A DNA stretch of 6,088 bases from an uncultured Ruminococcus sp. (GCA_910585865.1 CAJUGO010000020.1:1-6088), one strand, 5' to 3'; positions 1 to 5,946 are shown, counted from the first letter of the stretch. The notes: generated from the letters alone by a model not told the origin. Numbers and translations are program-made.

Positions 1-83
1 ATTCATTTTATATTGCCCGCTCAGCTTGCCGTTTCACGCCAACGAGCGATGGCTTATTGAATAATAACCGCTTTTGCGTTTAT
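1..83. repeat. 83-bp direct repeat, copy 1 (hairpin-bearing intergenic repeat)
   Basis: This copy matches 118-200 at 81 of 83 positions; the differences are at 56/173 and 63/180. It may extend to the left, because the window begins at its first base. It carries two dyads. In the first, GCC-CGCTC (15-22) pairs with GAGCG-AT-GGC (44-53) with an AT bulge, and TTG (26-28) can pair with CAA (40-42) inside. In the second, ATAACCGC (64-71) pairs with GCGTTTAT (76-83) around a TTTT loop with one mismatch. The core is GC-richer than its surroundings. No coding function is apparent on either strand. I infer a non-coding repeat of a dispersed family. The repeat itself is certain; its nature is not. Confidence 0.9.
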
Positions 84-117
84 AATTCAATTGTCTAATA
101 AATTCGACTATTATATC

Positions 118-200
118 ATTCATTTTATATTGCCCGCTCAGCTTGCCGTTTCACGCCAACGAGCGATGGCTTGTTGAATCATAACCGCTTTTGCGTTTAT
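118..200. repeat. 83-bp direct repeat, copy 2 (hairpin-bearing intergenic repeat)
   Basis: Second copy of the element at 1-83, at a period of 117 bp. The 34-bp spacer (84-117) is AT-rich and unlike the core. The same two hairpins can form: GCCCGCTC (132-139) with GAGCGATGGC (161-170), and ATAACCGC (181-188) with GCGTTTAT (193-200). The A-to-C difference at 180 also allows a perfect 8-bp pairing of AATCATAA (177-184) with TTATGATT (204-211), which copy 1 lacks; it would compete with the TTTT-loop hairpin. The copy ends 48 bp before the coaX start codon, so in a transcript entering from upstream it would lie in the coaX leader. Confidence 0.9.
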
Positions 201-248
201 CGTTTATGATTTAATTTATTTGTAATTCAAATATTTGGGAGGAACGTC

Positions 249-1016
249 ATGTTACTAACAGCAGATGTTGGAAATACTAATATTAAACTCGGCATTTTTA
301 ACGGCGACAAATTAAAATTTAAACTTGTATTTTCAACCGACAAGAGCAAAACCTCCGATGAATTTGCCGTTGAGCTGTATACATTCTGTCAGATTTACGG
401 TATAAATGCTGACATGATTGACTCTTCAATAATCAGTTCGGTGGTTCCGCAAATTACCGACCCGCTTAAAAAAGCAATTGAAACCGTAACGGGAGTTAAA
501 AGTCTTGTTATAGGACCGGGCATAAAAACAGGACTGGATATTCGTCTGGACAACCCTTCTGCTGTCGGCTCTGACATTGTTTGCATATGCGTTGCATTAA
601 AAGAGCTTTACCCCTGTCCTGTAATCGTAGTGGGACTCGGAACCGCAACCACCATTCTCTATATTAACGAAAACCGGGCATATTGCGGCGGAGCAATCCT
701 TCCGGGCGTACAAATCTCACTTGATGCTCTATCTGCTCGATGTGCACTTTTGCCGTCTGTAAATATTGCTGATCCTAAAAAAATTATAGGCACTAATACG
801 ACCGACAGCATAAAAAGCGGTATAATCTACGGCAATGCAAGTATGATTGACGGAATGATAGAGCGTTTTGAGCAGGCGGCTGGACAAAAATGCACGCTTG
901 TAGCAACAGGAGGTCTTGCATCCTCAATAATAAGCTATTGCCAAAAGGATATAATTATAAATGACGATCTTGTTCTTGAAGGGCTCAGGTTTATTTATCA
1001 TAAAAACAAAAAATAA
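249..1016 (+). CDS. coaX: type III pantothenate kinase, with an atypical DxGTATT motif
   Basis: Phosphorylates pantothenate to 4'-phosphopantothenate with ATP, the first committed step of CoA synthesis, in the cytosol. The 255 residues match the usual length. The ASKHA-fold kinase motifs appear in order: DVGNTN (6-11, phosphate loop), SSVVP (63-67), NPSAVGSD (102-109, with Asp109 at the catalytic-Asp position of the GADR motif), GTATT (131-135), GGAILPG (147-153) and TGGLA (220-224). Two positions are unusual: the motif normally written DxGTATT reads GLGTATT, with Gly129 in place of a conserved Asp, and the Arg after Asp109 is Ile110. GGGAGG (237-242) lies 6 nt before the ATG and fixes the start. 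A hairpin terminator follows, so it is probably transcribed apart from panB. The family call is firm; full kinase activity is not assured. Confidence 0.95.
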   Translation: MLLTADVGNTNIKLGIFNGDKLKFKLVFSTDKSKTSDEFAVELYTFCQIYGINADMIDSSIISSVVPQITDPLKKAIETVTGVKSLVIGPGIKTGLDIRLDNPSAVGSDIVCICVALKELYPCPVIVVGLGTATTILYINENRAYCGGAILPGVQISLDALSARCALLPSVNIADPKKIIGTNTTDSIKSGIIYGNASMIDGMIERFEQAAGQKCTLVATGGLASSIISYCQKDIIINDDLVLEGLRFIYHKNKK

Positions 1017-1021
1017 TTTAC

Positions 1022-1060
1022 ATAAATCAGGGTGCATTAAATGTTCCCTGATTTATTTAT
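1022..1060 (+). terminator. probable intrinsic terminator of coaX
   Basis: A perfect 11-bp stem pairs ATAAATCAGGG (1022-1032) with CCCTGATTTAT (1046-1056) around a 13-nt loop. It begins 5 nt after the coaX stop codon. The tail is U-rich but broken by A (TTTATTTAT at 1052-1060) rather than a clean U run, so termination may be partial. The A-rich stretch before the stem could let it work weakly in the other direction. Confidence 0.6.
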
Positions 1061-1081
1061 GCCTAATAATCCATGATAACC

Positions 1082-1110
1082 TTGCTTTTTAAAGACAATT
1101 ATGATAATAT
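1082..1110 (+). promoter_or_regulatory. candidate promoter for the panB operon
   Basis: TTGCTT (1082-1087) lies 17 bp before TAATAT (1105-1110), and the -10 hexamer is preceded by TGA, an extended -10 element. The -35 matches consensus at 3 of 6 positions and the -10 at 4 of 6. It sits just after the coaX terminator, where an operon promoter is expected. Transcription would begin near 1117 and give a panB leader of about 280 nt that includes the terminator-like hairpin at 1247-1279. A weaker alternative is TTCACA (1335-1340), which lacks a well-spaced -10. Confidence 0.4.
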
Positions 1111-1164
1111 TTATTGTGGATGGTATTCGCTTTGAAACTGTACCGAATGAACAGAATTTATTCA

Positions 1165-1223
1165 TATTCCTTTATAAGCCTGCATCCTATGGAGCGGGAC
1201 TAAAAGTGCAGTAAAACGGAATA
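1165..1223 (+). promoter_or_regulatory. candidate structured RNA element in the panB leader
   Basis: Nested pairings can close this 59-nt segment. TATTCC (1165-1170) pairs with GGAATA (1218-1223), TTTA (1171-1174) with TAAA (1212-1215), and CTGCA (1180-1184) with TGCAG (1207-1211). An AC bulge (1216-1217) and a TAAGC bulge (1175-1179) interrupt the stem. The apical part has TCC-TAT-GGA and an unpaired purine-rich run. It ends 23 nt before the terminator-like hairpin. Known context: the Rfam 'pan' motif is a bulged stem-loop found in leaders of pantothenate operons in Firmicutes, but I cannot confirm a match from memory of its consensus. The fold is seen in the sequence; the regulatory role is inference. 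Confidence 0.35.
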
Positions 1224-1246
1224 AGGATATATATTTAAAATTAACG

Positions 1247-1279
1247 GGCACAGGTAAGCGGAATTTACTTGTGCCTTTT
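1247..1279 (+). terminator. intrinsic terminator-like hairpin inside the panB leader (possible attenuator)
   Basis: GGCACAGGTAA (1247-1257) pairs with TTACTTGTGCC (1265-1275), giving 11 bp with one G-U pair and a 7-nt loop, followed directly by TTTTA (1276-1280). The shape is that of a factor-independent terminator with a short U tract. No gene ends immediately before it, and it lies about 118 nt upstream of the panB start. It would therefore interrupt transcription from the candidate promoter at 1082-1110, as expected of an attenuator. If the panB promoter instead lies downstream of it, it is simply a second terminator after coaX. Confidence 0.6.
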
Positions 1280-1397
1280 ACAATAAATTTCGCATTTTCT
1301 TCAAAGGTACTGTGACAGTTACTGTAAAGCGCCGTTCACAGATACCGGCATCCGAACAGCTATTAATACTAATACTGTATTTTAAGGAGAAAATAAC

Positions 1398-2252
1398 ATG
1401 AAAAAAACAGTAACAACATTTAAGCAGGCAAAACAAAATGGCGAAAAACTCACTATGCTTACAGCATATGATTACTCAACGGCAAAGCTCATAGATGAAT
1501 CAGGAATTGATGCAATCCTTGTTGGTGATTCGCTGGGAAATGTTATTTTGGGATACAGTGACACAACAGCAGTAACAATGGAAGACATGATTCATCACGG
1601 CGCAGCTGTAGCAAGAGGGGCAAAAGAAGCTCTTGTGGTAGTAGATATGCCCTTTATGTCATATCAGACATCCCCTTATGATGCTCTTGTAAATGCAGGC
1701 AGACTTGTAAAGGAAGGCAAAGCCGGTGCTGTAAAGCTTGAGGGCGGAGCAGAGGTTTGCGACTCAATCAAAGCTATAACAAGCGCAGGAATCCCCGTTA
1801 TGGCTCACCTTGGACTTACTCCGCAGTCAGTAAATATCTTTGGCGGATATAAGGTCCAGTGCAGAGATGAACAGTCGGCGCTCAAATTGATAAATGACGC
1901 TCTTTCTGTACAAAAAGCAGGCGCTTTCGCCGTAGTACTTGAATGTATTCCTGCAAAACTTGCAGAGCTTGTGACAAAAACACTTGATATTCCAACTATA
2001 GGAATCGGCGCCGGAAACGGCTGTGACGGTCAGGTGCTTGTTTATCAGGATATGCTTGGAATGTTTTCCGACTACACCCCAAAATTTGCAAAGAAATTCG
2101 CGGATGTCGGAGTTGTTATGAAAAACGCCTTTTCACAATATATCGAAGAAACTAAAACAGAAGTTTTTCCGTCAGAAGAACATGAATATAAAATTTCTGA
2201 AGAGATTATCGAAAAGCTTGAAAAGAAACTGCGTGAAAATCACACTAAATAG
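1398..2252 (+). CDS. panB: ketopantoate hydroxymethyltransferase
   Basis: Transfers a hydroxymethyl group from 5,10-methylenetetrahydrofolate to alpha-ketoisovalerate to form ketopantoate, the first step of the pantoate branch. It is a Mg-dependent TIM-barrel enzyme of the cytosol, normally decameric. Visible motifs are MLTAYDY (20-26), VGDSLGNV (42-49, with metal-ligand Asp44), VVDMPFMSY (81-89, Asp83), VKLEGG (112-117, Lys113 and Glu115), HLGLTPQS (137-144), VLECIP (180-185, probable catalytic Glu182) and GIGAG (202-206). All expected active-site residues are present. At 284 residues it is somewhat longer than the 264 of the E. coli enzyme; the extra length is a charged tail after FPSEEH. 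AAGGAG (1384-1389) supports the ATG. First gene of the panBCD-coaBC-birA run. Confidence 0.98.
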   Translation: MKKTVTTFKQAKQNGEKLTMLTAYDYSTAKLIDESGIDAILVGDSLGNVILGYSDTTAVTMEDMIHHGAAVARGAKEALVVVDMPFMSYQTSPYDALVNAGRLVKEGKAGAVKLEGGAEVCDSIKAITSAGIPVMAHLGLTPQSVNIFGGYKVQCRDEQSALKLINDALSVQKAGAFAVVLECIPAKLAELVTKTLDIPTIGIGAGNGCDGQVLVYQDMLGMFSDYTPKFAKKFADVGVVMKNAFSQYIEETKTEVFPSEEHEYKISEEIIEKLEKKLRENHTK

Positions 2253-2282
2253 TTTTTAAAGACAGCTGAATTTTCATTTACA

Positions 2283-2340
2283 CCTTATCCGCCCACAGTA
2301 AGGCTGTAAAATTTTCATTCCTGATTTGTGGGCGGAAAGG
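2283..2340 (+). promoter_or_regulatory. strong intercistronic hairpin with a bulged A, between panB and panC
   Basis: CCTT-A-TCCGCCCACA (2283-2297) pairs with TGTGGGCGGA-AAGG (2327-2340). This gives 14 bp, mostly G-C, broken only by the bulged A at 2287. The 29-nt loop can form a small inner stem (AGG 2301-2303 with CCT 2320-2322). No U tract follows, so it is unlikely to be a terminator. It stops 2 nt before the panC Shine-Dalgarno. A 10-nt direct repeat AATTTTCATT (2269-2278 and 2310-2319) has one copy before the stem and one in the loop. Possible roles are mRNA processing or stability, or control of panC translation; none is shown. Confidence 0.7.
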
Positions 2341-2342
2341 CT

Positions 2343-2347
2343 AAGGA
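2343..2347 (+). promoter_or_regulatory. ribosome binding site that sets the panC start
   Basis: AAGGA lies 7 nt before the ATG at 2355. The frame is open further upstream to a GTG at 2328, but that GTG is inside the right arm of the 2283-2340 hairpin. The nine extra residues it would add are also not part of the usual PanC N-terminus. The ATG at 2355 is therefore preferred. Confidence 0.75.
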
Positions 2348-2354
2348 AATTAAG

Positions 2355-3203
2355 ATGATTTTAATAGAAAACACCGTAAAAAAGGTAAGAGAAACAGTTA
2401 AAGAATGGAAATCACAAGGTCTTACTGTAGGTCTTGTGCCCACAATGGGATATCTTCACGAAGGACACCAGAGTCTTATAAAAAAAGCCGTTAATGAAAA
2501 CGACAGAGTAGTTGTAAGCATATTTGTAAATCCCATTCAGTTTGCACCAAACGAGGACTTGGAAACATATCCCCGTGACCTTGAAAAAGACAGCCTGCTT
2601 TGTAACAGCACGGGTGCAGATTTAATCTTTCATCCGCAGCCGGAGGAAATGTATCCCGACGGATTCTCAACACAGGTTGTTATGAATAATCTTACAGCTG
2701 AGCTTTGCGGTAAAACAAGACCGACTCACTTCAGCGGAGTATGCACCGTTGTAAGCAAGCTGTTCAACATTGTAAAACCTGACCGTGCATATTTCGGCGA
2801 AAAGGACGCTCAACAGCTGGCAATTATCAAAAGATTGGTTAAAGATCTTAATTTTGACATAGAAATTGTAGGCTGTCCTATTGTGCGGGAAGCTGACGGA
2901 CTTGCAAAAAGCTCACGAAATACGTATTTAAACAGCAGCGAGAGAAAAGCGGCTCTGATTTTAAGCAAATCAATTCAGCTGGGCAAAAAGATGGTTGCAG
3001 ACGGAGAAAAAAGCTCACAGACCGTTATTAATGCTATGACTGATTTAATCAAAACTGAATCGCTTGCAAAAATCGATTACGTAAGTATTGTAAATGCTGA
3101 AACAATTGAGTCTGTTGATACAATCAGCGGAGAAATACTTACCGCTGTTGCCGTGTATATAGGCAAAACAAGGCTTATTGATAACTTTATGATTACTGTC
3201 TGA
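2355..3203 (+). CDS. panC: pantothenate synthetase (pantoate--beta-alanine ligase)
   Basis: Joins pantoate and beta-alanine to give pantothenate, through a pantoyl-adenylate made from ATP. It is a cytosolic enzyme of the nucleotidyltransferase superfamily. From the ATG at 2355 it has 282 residues, the normal family length. Motifs in order are PTMGYLHEGH (29-38, with the HxGH ATP site His35 and His38), VSIFVNPIQF (54-63), HFSGVCTVV (125-133), FGEKDAQQL (147-155) and KSSRN (185-189, KMSKS-like loop). The C-terminal lid domain follows, ending in YIGKTRLIDN (268-277). No key residue is missing. It follows panB by about 100 bp and precedes panD by 14 bp, consistent with one transcript. Confidence 0.98.
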   Translation: MILIENTVKKVRETVKEWKSQGLTVGLVPTMGYLHEGHQSLIKKAVNENDRVVVSIFVNPIQFAPNEDLETYPRDLEKDSLLCNSTGADLIFHPQPEEMYPDGFSTQVVMNNLTAELCGKTRPTHFSGVCTVVSKLFNIVKPDRAYFGEKDAQQLAIIKRLVKDLNFDIEIVGCPIVREADGLAKSSRNTYLNSSERKAALILSKSIQLGKKMVADGEKSSQTVINAMTDLIKTESLAKIDYVSIVNAETIESVDTISGEILTAVAVYIGKTRLIDNFMITV

Positions 3204-3217
3204 AAGGGGACGTCCAA

Positions 3218-3613
3218 ATGACCGTAACTATGCTTAAGAGTAAAATTCACCGTGCCTCGGTTACACAGGCAGAACTTGATTACATAGGCTCTATTACAAT
3301 TGATGAGACCCTTTTAAAAGCATCCGGCATTATGGAATATGAAAAAGTACAAATTGTTGATATAAATAACGGGCAGCGATTTGAAACCTATGTTATTGCA
3401 GGTAAAAAGGATTCAGGCATAATATGTCTTAACGGTGCCGCTGCAAGATGTGTTCAAAGAGGCGACAAAATTATAATCATGAGTTATGCCGAGATTAGCG
3501 CAGAAGAAGCTGAAACCCACAAGCCTGCTGTAGTATTTGTAGATGAAAACAATTGTATAAGTAAAATTACAGCCTATGAAAAGCACGGTCTTTTGAGTGA
3601 TATGGAGGACTGA
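3218..3613 (+). CDS. panD: aspartate 1-decarboxylase, pyruvoyl-dependent proenzyme
   Basis: Makes beta-alanine from L-aspartate and so supplies the amine for PanC. The proenzyme cuts itself between Gly and Ser, and the Ser becomes the pyruvoyl cofactor. The site is visible as YIGS, with Gly24-Ser25 at exactly the same numbering as in the E. coli enzyme. Other active-site residues are also in register: Lys9, Arg54, Thr57, Tyr58 and the NGAAA segment with Asn72. At 131 residues it is about 5 longer than the E. coli protein, at the C-terminus. AAGGGG (3204-3209) lies 8 nt before the ATG at 3218, which favours this start over the internal Met5 codon at 3230. Confidence 0.98.
   Translation: MTVTMLKSKIHRASVTQAELDYIGSITIDETLLKASGIMEYEKVQIVDINNGQRFETYVIAGKKDSGIICLNGAAARCVQRGDKIIIMSYAEISAEEAETHKPAVVFVDENNCISKITAYEKHGLLSDMED
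3604..3608 (+). promoter_or_regulatory. coaBC ribosome binding site within the end of panD
   Basis: GGAGG lies 6 nt before the ATG at 3615 and inside the last panD codons. The panD stop codon (3611-3613) is separated from the coaBC ATG by a single base. This layout suggests translational coupling, and it selects 3615 over an in-frame upstream GTG at 3597, which would overlap panD. Confidence 0.8.
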
Positions 3614-3614
3614 A

Positions 3615-4805
3615 ATGTTTAAAGGGAAAACCGTCGTACTCGGCGTAACAGGAAGCATTGCCGCATACAAAGCCGCGGGCATTGCAAGTACACTTGTAAA
3701 AAACGGATGTGATGTAAATGTCATAATGACCAAAAATGCCGTAAATTTTATTAATCCAATCACCTTTGAAGAGCTTACAAAAAATAAATGCCTTACGGAT
3801 ACATTTGACAGAAATTTTGAATATAATATAGCCCATATTTCTCTTGCGGTCAAAGCAGATGTATTTATCGTTGCACCCGCTTCGGCAAACGTTATCGGCA
3901 AAATTGCAAACGGCATTGCAGACGATATGCTTACCACAACAATTATGGCGGCAAAATGTCCGAAAATTATTTCTCCTGCAATGAATACAAACATGTATGA
4001 AAATCCTATTGTTCAGGATAATATAAGAAAACTTAAAAGTTTCGGTTATACAGTTATTCCTCCTGCAGAGGGCAGGCTCGCCTGCGGAGCAATAGGCAAG
4101 GGTAAATTCCCTGACGAAAATATTATACTTGATTATCTTGAAGCTGCTCTTGCAGACAAACAGGATTTAAAAGGAAAAAAACTGCTTGTAACAGCAGGTC
4201 CTACACAGGAAAGCATTGACCCTGTAAGATATATCACTAACCACTCATCAGGCAAGATGGGGTTTGCAATTGCAAAAGCCGCTATGCTAAGAGGAGCAGA
4301 CGTAACTCTCGTGAGCGGCCCCGTAAACATTGCACCGGTTTCATTTATAAAAACGGTGCACGTTGTTACTGCCCGTGATATGTTTGAAACGGTCACATCT
4401 CTTGCAAAGGAAAACGATGTTATTATAAAATCAGCGGCTGTTGCAGATTTTACCCCTGCAAAAGTTTCAGACAATAAGATAAAAAAATCCTCGTGCAATA
4501 CCTCAATTGAACTTGAAAAAACTCTTGATATTCTAAAGCATATAGGCGAAAATAAGAGAAAGAATCAGATTATATGCGGTTTTTCAATGGAAACAGAAAA
4601 TATGATTGAAAATTCAAGGCAAAAGCTTGTGAATAAAAACCTTGACATGATAGTCTGCAATAATCTGAAAGAAACCGGCGCAGGCTTTAAGACAGATACC
4701 AACAAAGTAACAATTATCACTAAAAAAAGTACTGAACCGCTTGAGCTTATGAGCAAAAGCGAAGTTGCAGATAAAATACTTGACAGAATAGTAAAAATGA
4801 TTTAA
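3615..4805 (+). CDS. coaBC: bifunctional phosphopantothenoylcysteine decarboxylase / phosphopantothenate--cysteine ligase
   Basis: Carries out two successive CoA steps: the C-terminal CoaB domain joins 4'-phosphopantothenate to cysteine, and the N-terminal FMN-dependent CoaC domain decarboxylates the product to 4'-phosphopantetheine. In CoaC (about 1-180) one sees VTGSIAAYK (11-19, flavin site), AHISL (73-77, catalytic His74), PAMNTNMY (121-128, Asn124) and the substrate clamp ACGAIGKGK (156-164, Cys157). In CoaB (about 188-396) one sees AGPTQESIDPVRYITNHSSG (194-213, Asn209), AAVADF (274-279) and KIKK (288-291, the expected catalytic Lys). Key residues run one position behind E. coli numbering. 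The 396 residues form a standard full-length fusion. The preferred start follows a GGAGG inside panD, and birA begins 12 bp downstream. Confidence 0.97.
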   Translation: MFKGKTVVLGVTGSIAAYKAAGIASTLVKNGCDVNVIMTKNAVNFINPITFEELTKNKCLTDTFDRNFEYNIAHISLAVKADVFIVAPASANVIGKIANGIADDMLTTTIMAAKCPKIISPAMNTNMYENPIVQDNIRKLKSFGYTVIPPAEGRLACGAIGKGKFPDENIILDYLEAALADKQDLKGKKLLVTAGPTQESIDPVRYITNHSSGKMGFAIAKAAMLRGADVTLVSGPVNIAPVSFIKTVHVVTARDMFETVTSLAKENDVIIKSAAVADFTPAKVSDNKIKKSSCNTSIELEKTLDILKHIGENKRKNQIICGFSMETENMIENSRQKLVNKNLDMIVCNNLKETGAGFKTDTNKVTIITKKSTEPLELMSKSEVADKILDRIVKMI

Positions 4806-4817
4806 GAGTGAATTATT

Positions 4818-5786
4818 ATGCAGGACAAAATTCTTGAAATTCTGATAAAATCCGACAACTATGTATCCGGACAATCTATATCCGAAAAGCTTGGCGTATC
4901 ACGTCAGGCTGTATGGAAAGCTATAAAATCACTTAAGGACAGAGAATATAAAATTGATTCCATAACAAACAAAGGCTATCGGCTCGTTTCCTTTCCATCT
5001 TATCTAAATGAAAAAGGAATAAAAACACATCTTAATACAAAAATTATCGGAAAAGAGCTGATAGTTCTCGATTCTGTCGGTTCAACAAATGACTATCTAA
5101 AAAATCTTGGCAGCAACGGCTGTAAAAACGGAACAGTAGTAGCAGCAAGAGAACAGATAAATGGCAAAGGCAGGATTGGAAGGGCCTGGGAGATGAAAAA
5201 GGATGACTGCATTGCATTTTCTTTTATTCTGCGCCCCAACATTGCTCCGAGAGAAGTTTCCTCAGTCACACCTCTTGCAGGACTTGCCGTATGCAAGGCA
5301 ATAAGAGAATTTACCGGACTCGACTGCATGATAAAATGGCCTAATGATATTATTGTCGGGCGAAAAAAACTTGTGGGAATTTTAACTGAAATGAGCGCAG
5401 AATTTGACGCAGTTGAATACATTGTGACAGGCATTGGAATAAATACAGATACTGCTGAATTTCCCGAAGATATTGCCGTCAAAGCAACATCTGTATTTCT
5501 TGAGACAAGTAATTATCCTGATAAAAATAAATTTCTTGCCTGTGTGCTTAAACATATAGAAGATGAATTTATAAAGAATAATCTTAAACTGACTGAATCC
5601 GCCTTGTCAGAATATACTGATATGTGTGCAACAATCGGAAGAAATGTAACATTGCAAAAAGATAACCAGAGTATAAGCGGTACAGCTGTCGGCATAGATA
5701 AAAGCGGAGAACTCAAAATCATGCTGTCTGACGGCACAATTTATCTTGTTAATTCAGGAGAAGTTACTATACAGGGAATATATTAA
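4818..5786 (+). CDS. birA: bifunctional biotin--protein ligase / biotin operon repressor
   Basis: Activates biotin as biotinyl-5'-AMP and transfers it to acceptor lysines such as that of acetyl-CoA carboxylase biotin carrier protein. The N-terminal winged helix-turn-helix (about 1-60; recognition region GVSRQAVWKAIKSLK, 26-40) marks a Group II enzyme that is probably also a DNA-binding repressor. The ligase core has GSTN (88-91), the ATP/biotin loop GKGRIGRAW (116-124), KWPND (173-177, catalytic Lys173) and GIGIN (205-209). A small beta-barrel C-terminal domain spans about 275-322. The 322 residues match the family. The Shine-Dalgarno (AAGAG, 4804-4808) is weak and overlaps the coaBC stop, so translation may be coupled. 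In Bacillus subtilis birA also neighbours panBCD, so the linkage is not unique. Confidence 0.96.
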   Translation: MQDKILEILIKSDNYVSGQSISEKLGVSRQAVWKAIKSLKDREYKIDSITNKGYRLVSFPSYLNEKGIKTHLNTKIIGKELIVLDSVGSTNDYLKNLGSNGCKNGTVVAAREQINGKGRIGRAWEMKKDDCIAFSFILRPNIAPREVSSVTPLAGLAVCKAIREFTGLDCMIKWPNDIIVGRKKLVGILTEMSAEFDAVEYIVTGIGINTDTAEFPEDIAVKATSVFLETSNYPDKNKFLACVLKHIEDEFIKNNLKLTESALSEYTDMCATIGRNVTLQKDNQSISGTAVGIDKSGELKIMLSDGTIYLVNSGEVTIQGIY

Positions 5787-5790
5787 TTAA

Positions 5791-5830
5791 AAACTGGAAA
5801 TACAACTGTGTCACAGTTGTATTAAAGTTT
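5791..5830 (+). terminator. long dyad after birA, probable operon terminator
   Basis: AATACAACTGTG (5799-5810) and CACAGTTGTATT (5812-5823) are perfect inverted repeats separated by one base. As RNA this gives a stem of about 10 bp with a 5-nt loop. AAACT (5791-5795) and AGTTT (5826-5830) can extend it across a small internal loop. It begins 4 nt after the birA stop, as a terminator should. The following sequence has no clean U run, so it could instead be a protein-binding dyad or an RNA-end stabiliser. Confidence 0.5.
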
Positions 5831-5922
5831 CTATCCATTATGTTATTATCAATCTTTCCTTTTATTCTGTCTCTCGGAATATTAAGTTATGCAAGTTTAT
5901 GTACAGAAACTCCAATTTACTC

Positions 5923-5946
5923 TTGTTAAAACTTTACAAAGTGTAA
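5923..5946. promoter_or_regulatory. operator-like inverted repeats over the -35 element
   Basis: Two overlapping dyads lie here: TTGTTAA (5923-5929) facing TTTACAA (5933-5939), imperfect, and TTACA-AAG-TGTAA (5934-5946), perfect in its 5-bp arms. They cover the -35 of the promoter at 5933-5961, where a repressor could block polymerase. The half-site TTGTTAA recalls the Firmicute BirA box, but the long spacer typical of BirA sites is absent. The binding protein is unknown and chance is possible in AT-rich DNA. Confidence 0.25.

Larger units (their letters stand above)
1117..1397 (+). promoter_or_regulatory. long panB leader region, no convincing gene
   Basis: This is the presumed 5' untranslated region of panB. 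Besides the two separately listed elements (1165-1223 and 1247-1279) it has several short dyads. GGTA pairs with TACC around 1122-1144. The interlocking palindromes ACTGT-G-ACAGT and ACAGT-T-ACTGT lie at about 1309-1325. GCCG (1331-1334) pairs with CGGC (1346-1349), and AATAC-T-GTATT lies just before the ribosome binding site. AAGGAG (1384-1389) is the panB Shine-Dalgarno, 8 nt from the ATG. The only open frame is a 37-codon one at 1101-1214 with a poor ribosome binding site. None of these folds matches a riboswitch class I can recognise by eye. Confidence 0.5.

Noticed and set aside
34..123. Minus-strand 29-codon frame running from copy 2 of the repeat through the spacer into copy 1, with a TATAAT on the same strand at 110-115
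   Set aside because: No -35 element at a proper distance and no Shine-Dalgarno; the frame depends on the spacer and is not repeated in the other copy.
1017..1397. A T-box, TPP, cobalamin, FMN or other common riboswitch upstream of panB
   Set aside because: None of the conserved cores of these classes could be found by eye; only generic stems and a terminator-like hairpin are visible.
2328..2354. Upstream GTG start for panC adding nine residues
   Set aside because: The GTG is buried in the right arm of the 2283-2340 hairpin, and AAGGA at 2343-2347 fits the ATG at 2355, which gives the standard PanC length.
3413..3994. 193-residue open frame on the minus strand across panD and coaBC
   Set aside because: It lies wholly opposite two well-supported genes in the same DNA, shows no recognisable protein motifs and has no separate promoter or ribosome binding site that I can see; it is a shadow of the + strand codon pattern.
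5840..5929. 29-codon hydrophobic frame starting at ATG 5840 after birA
   Set aside because: No ribosome binding site, it starts just after the birA dyad, and a frame of this length is expected by chance in AT-rich DNA.
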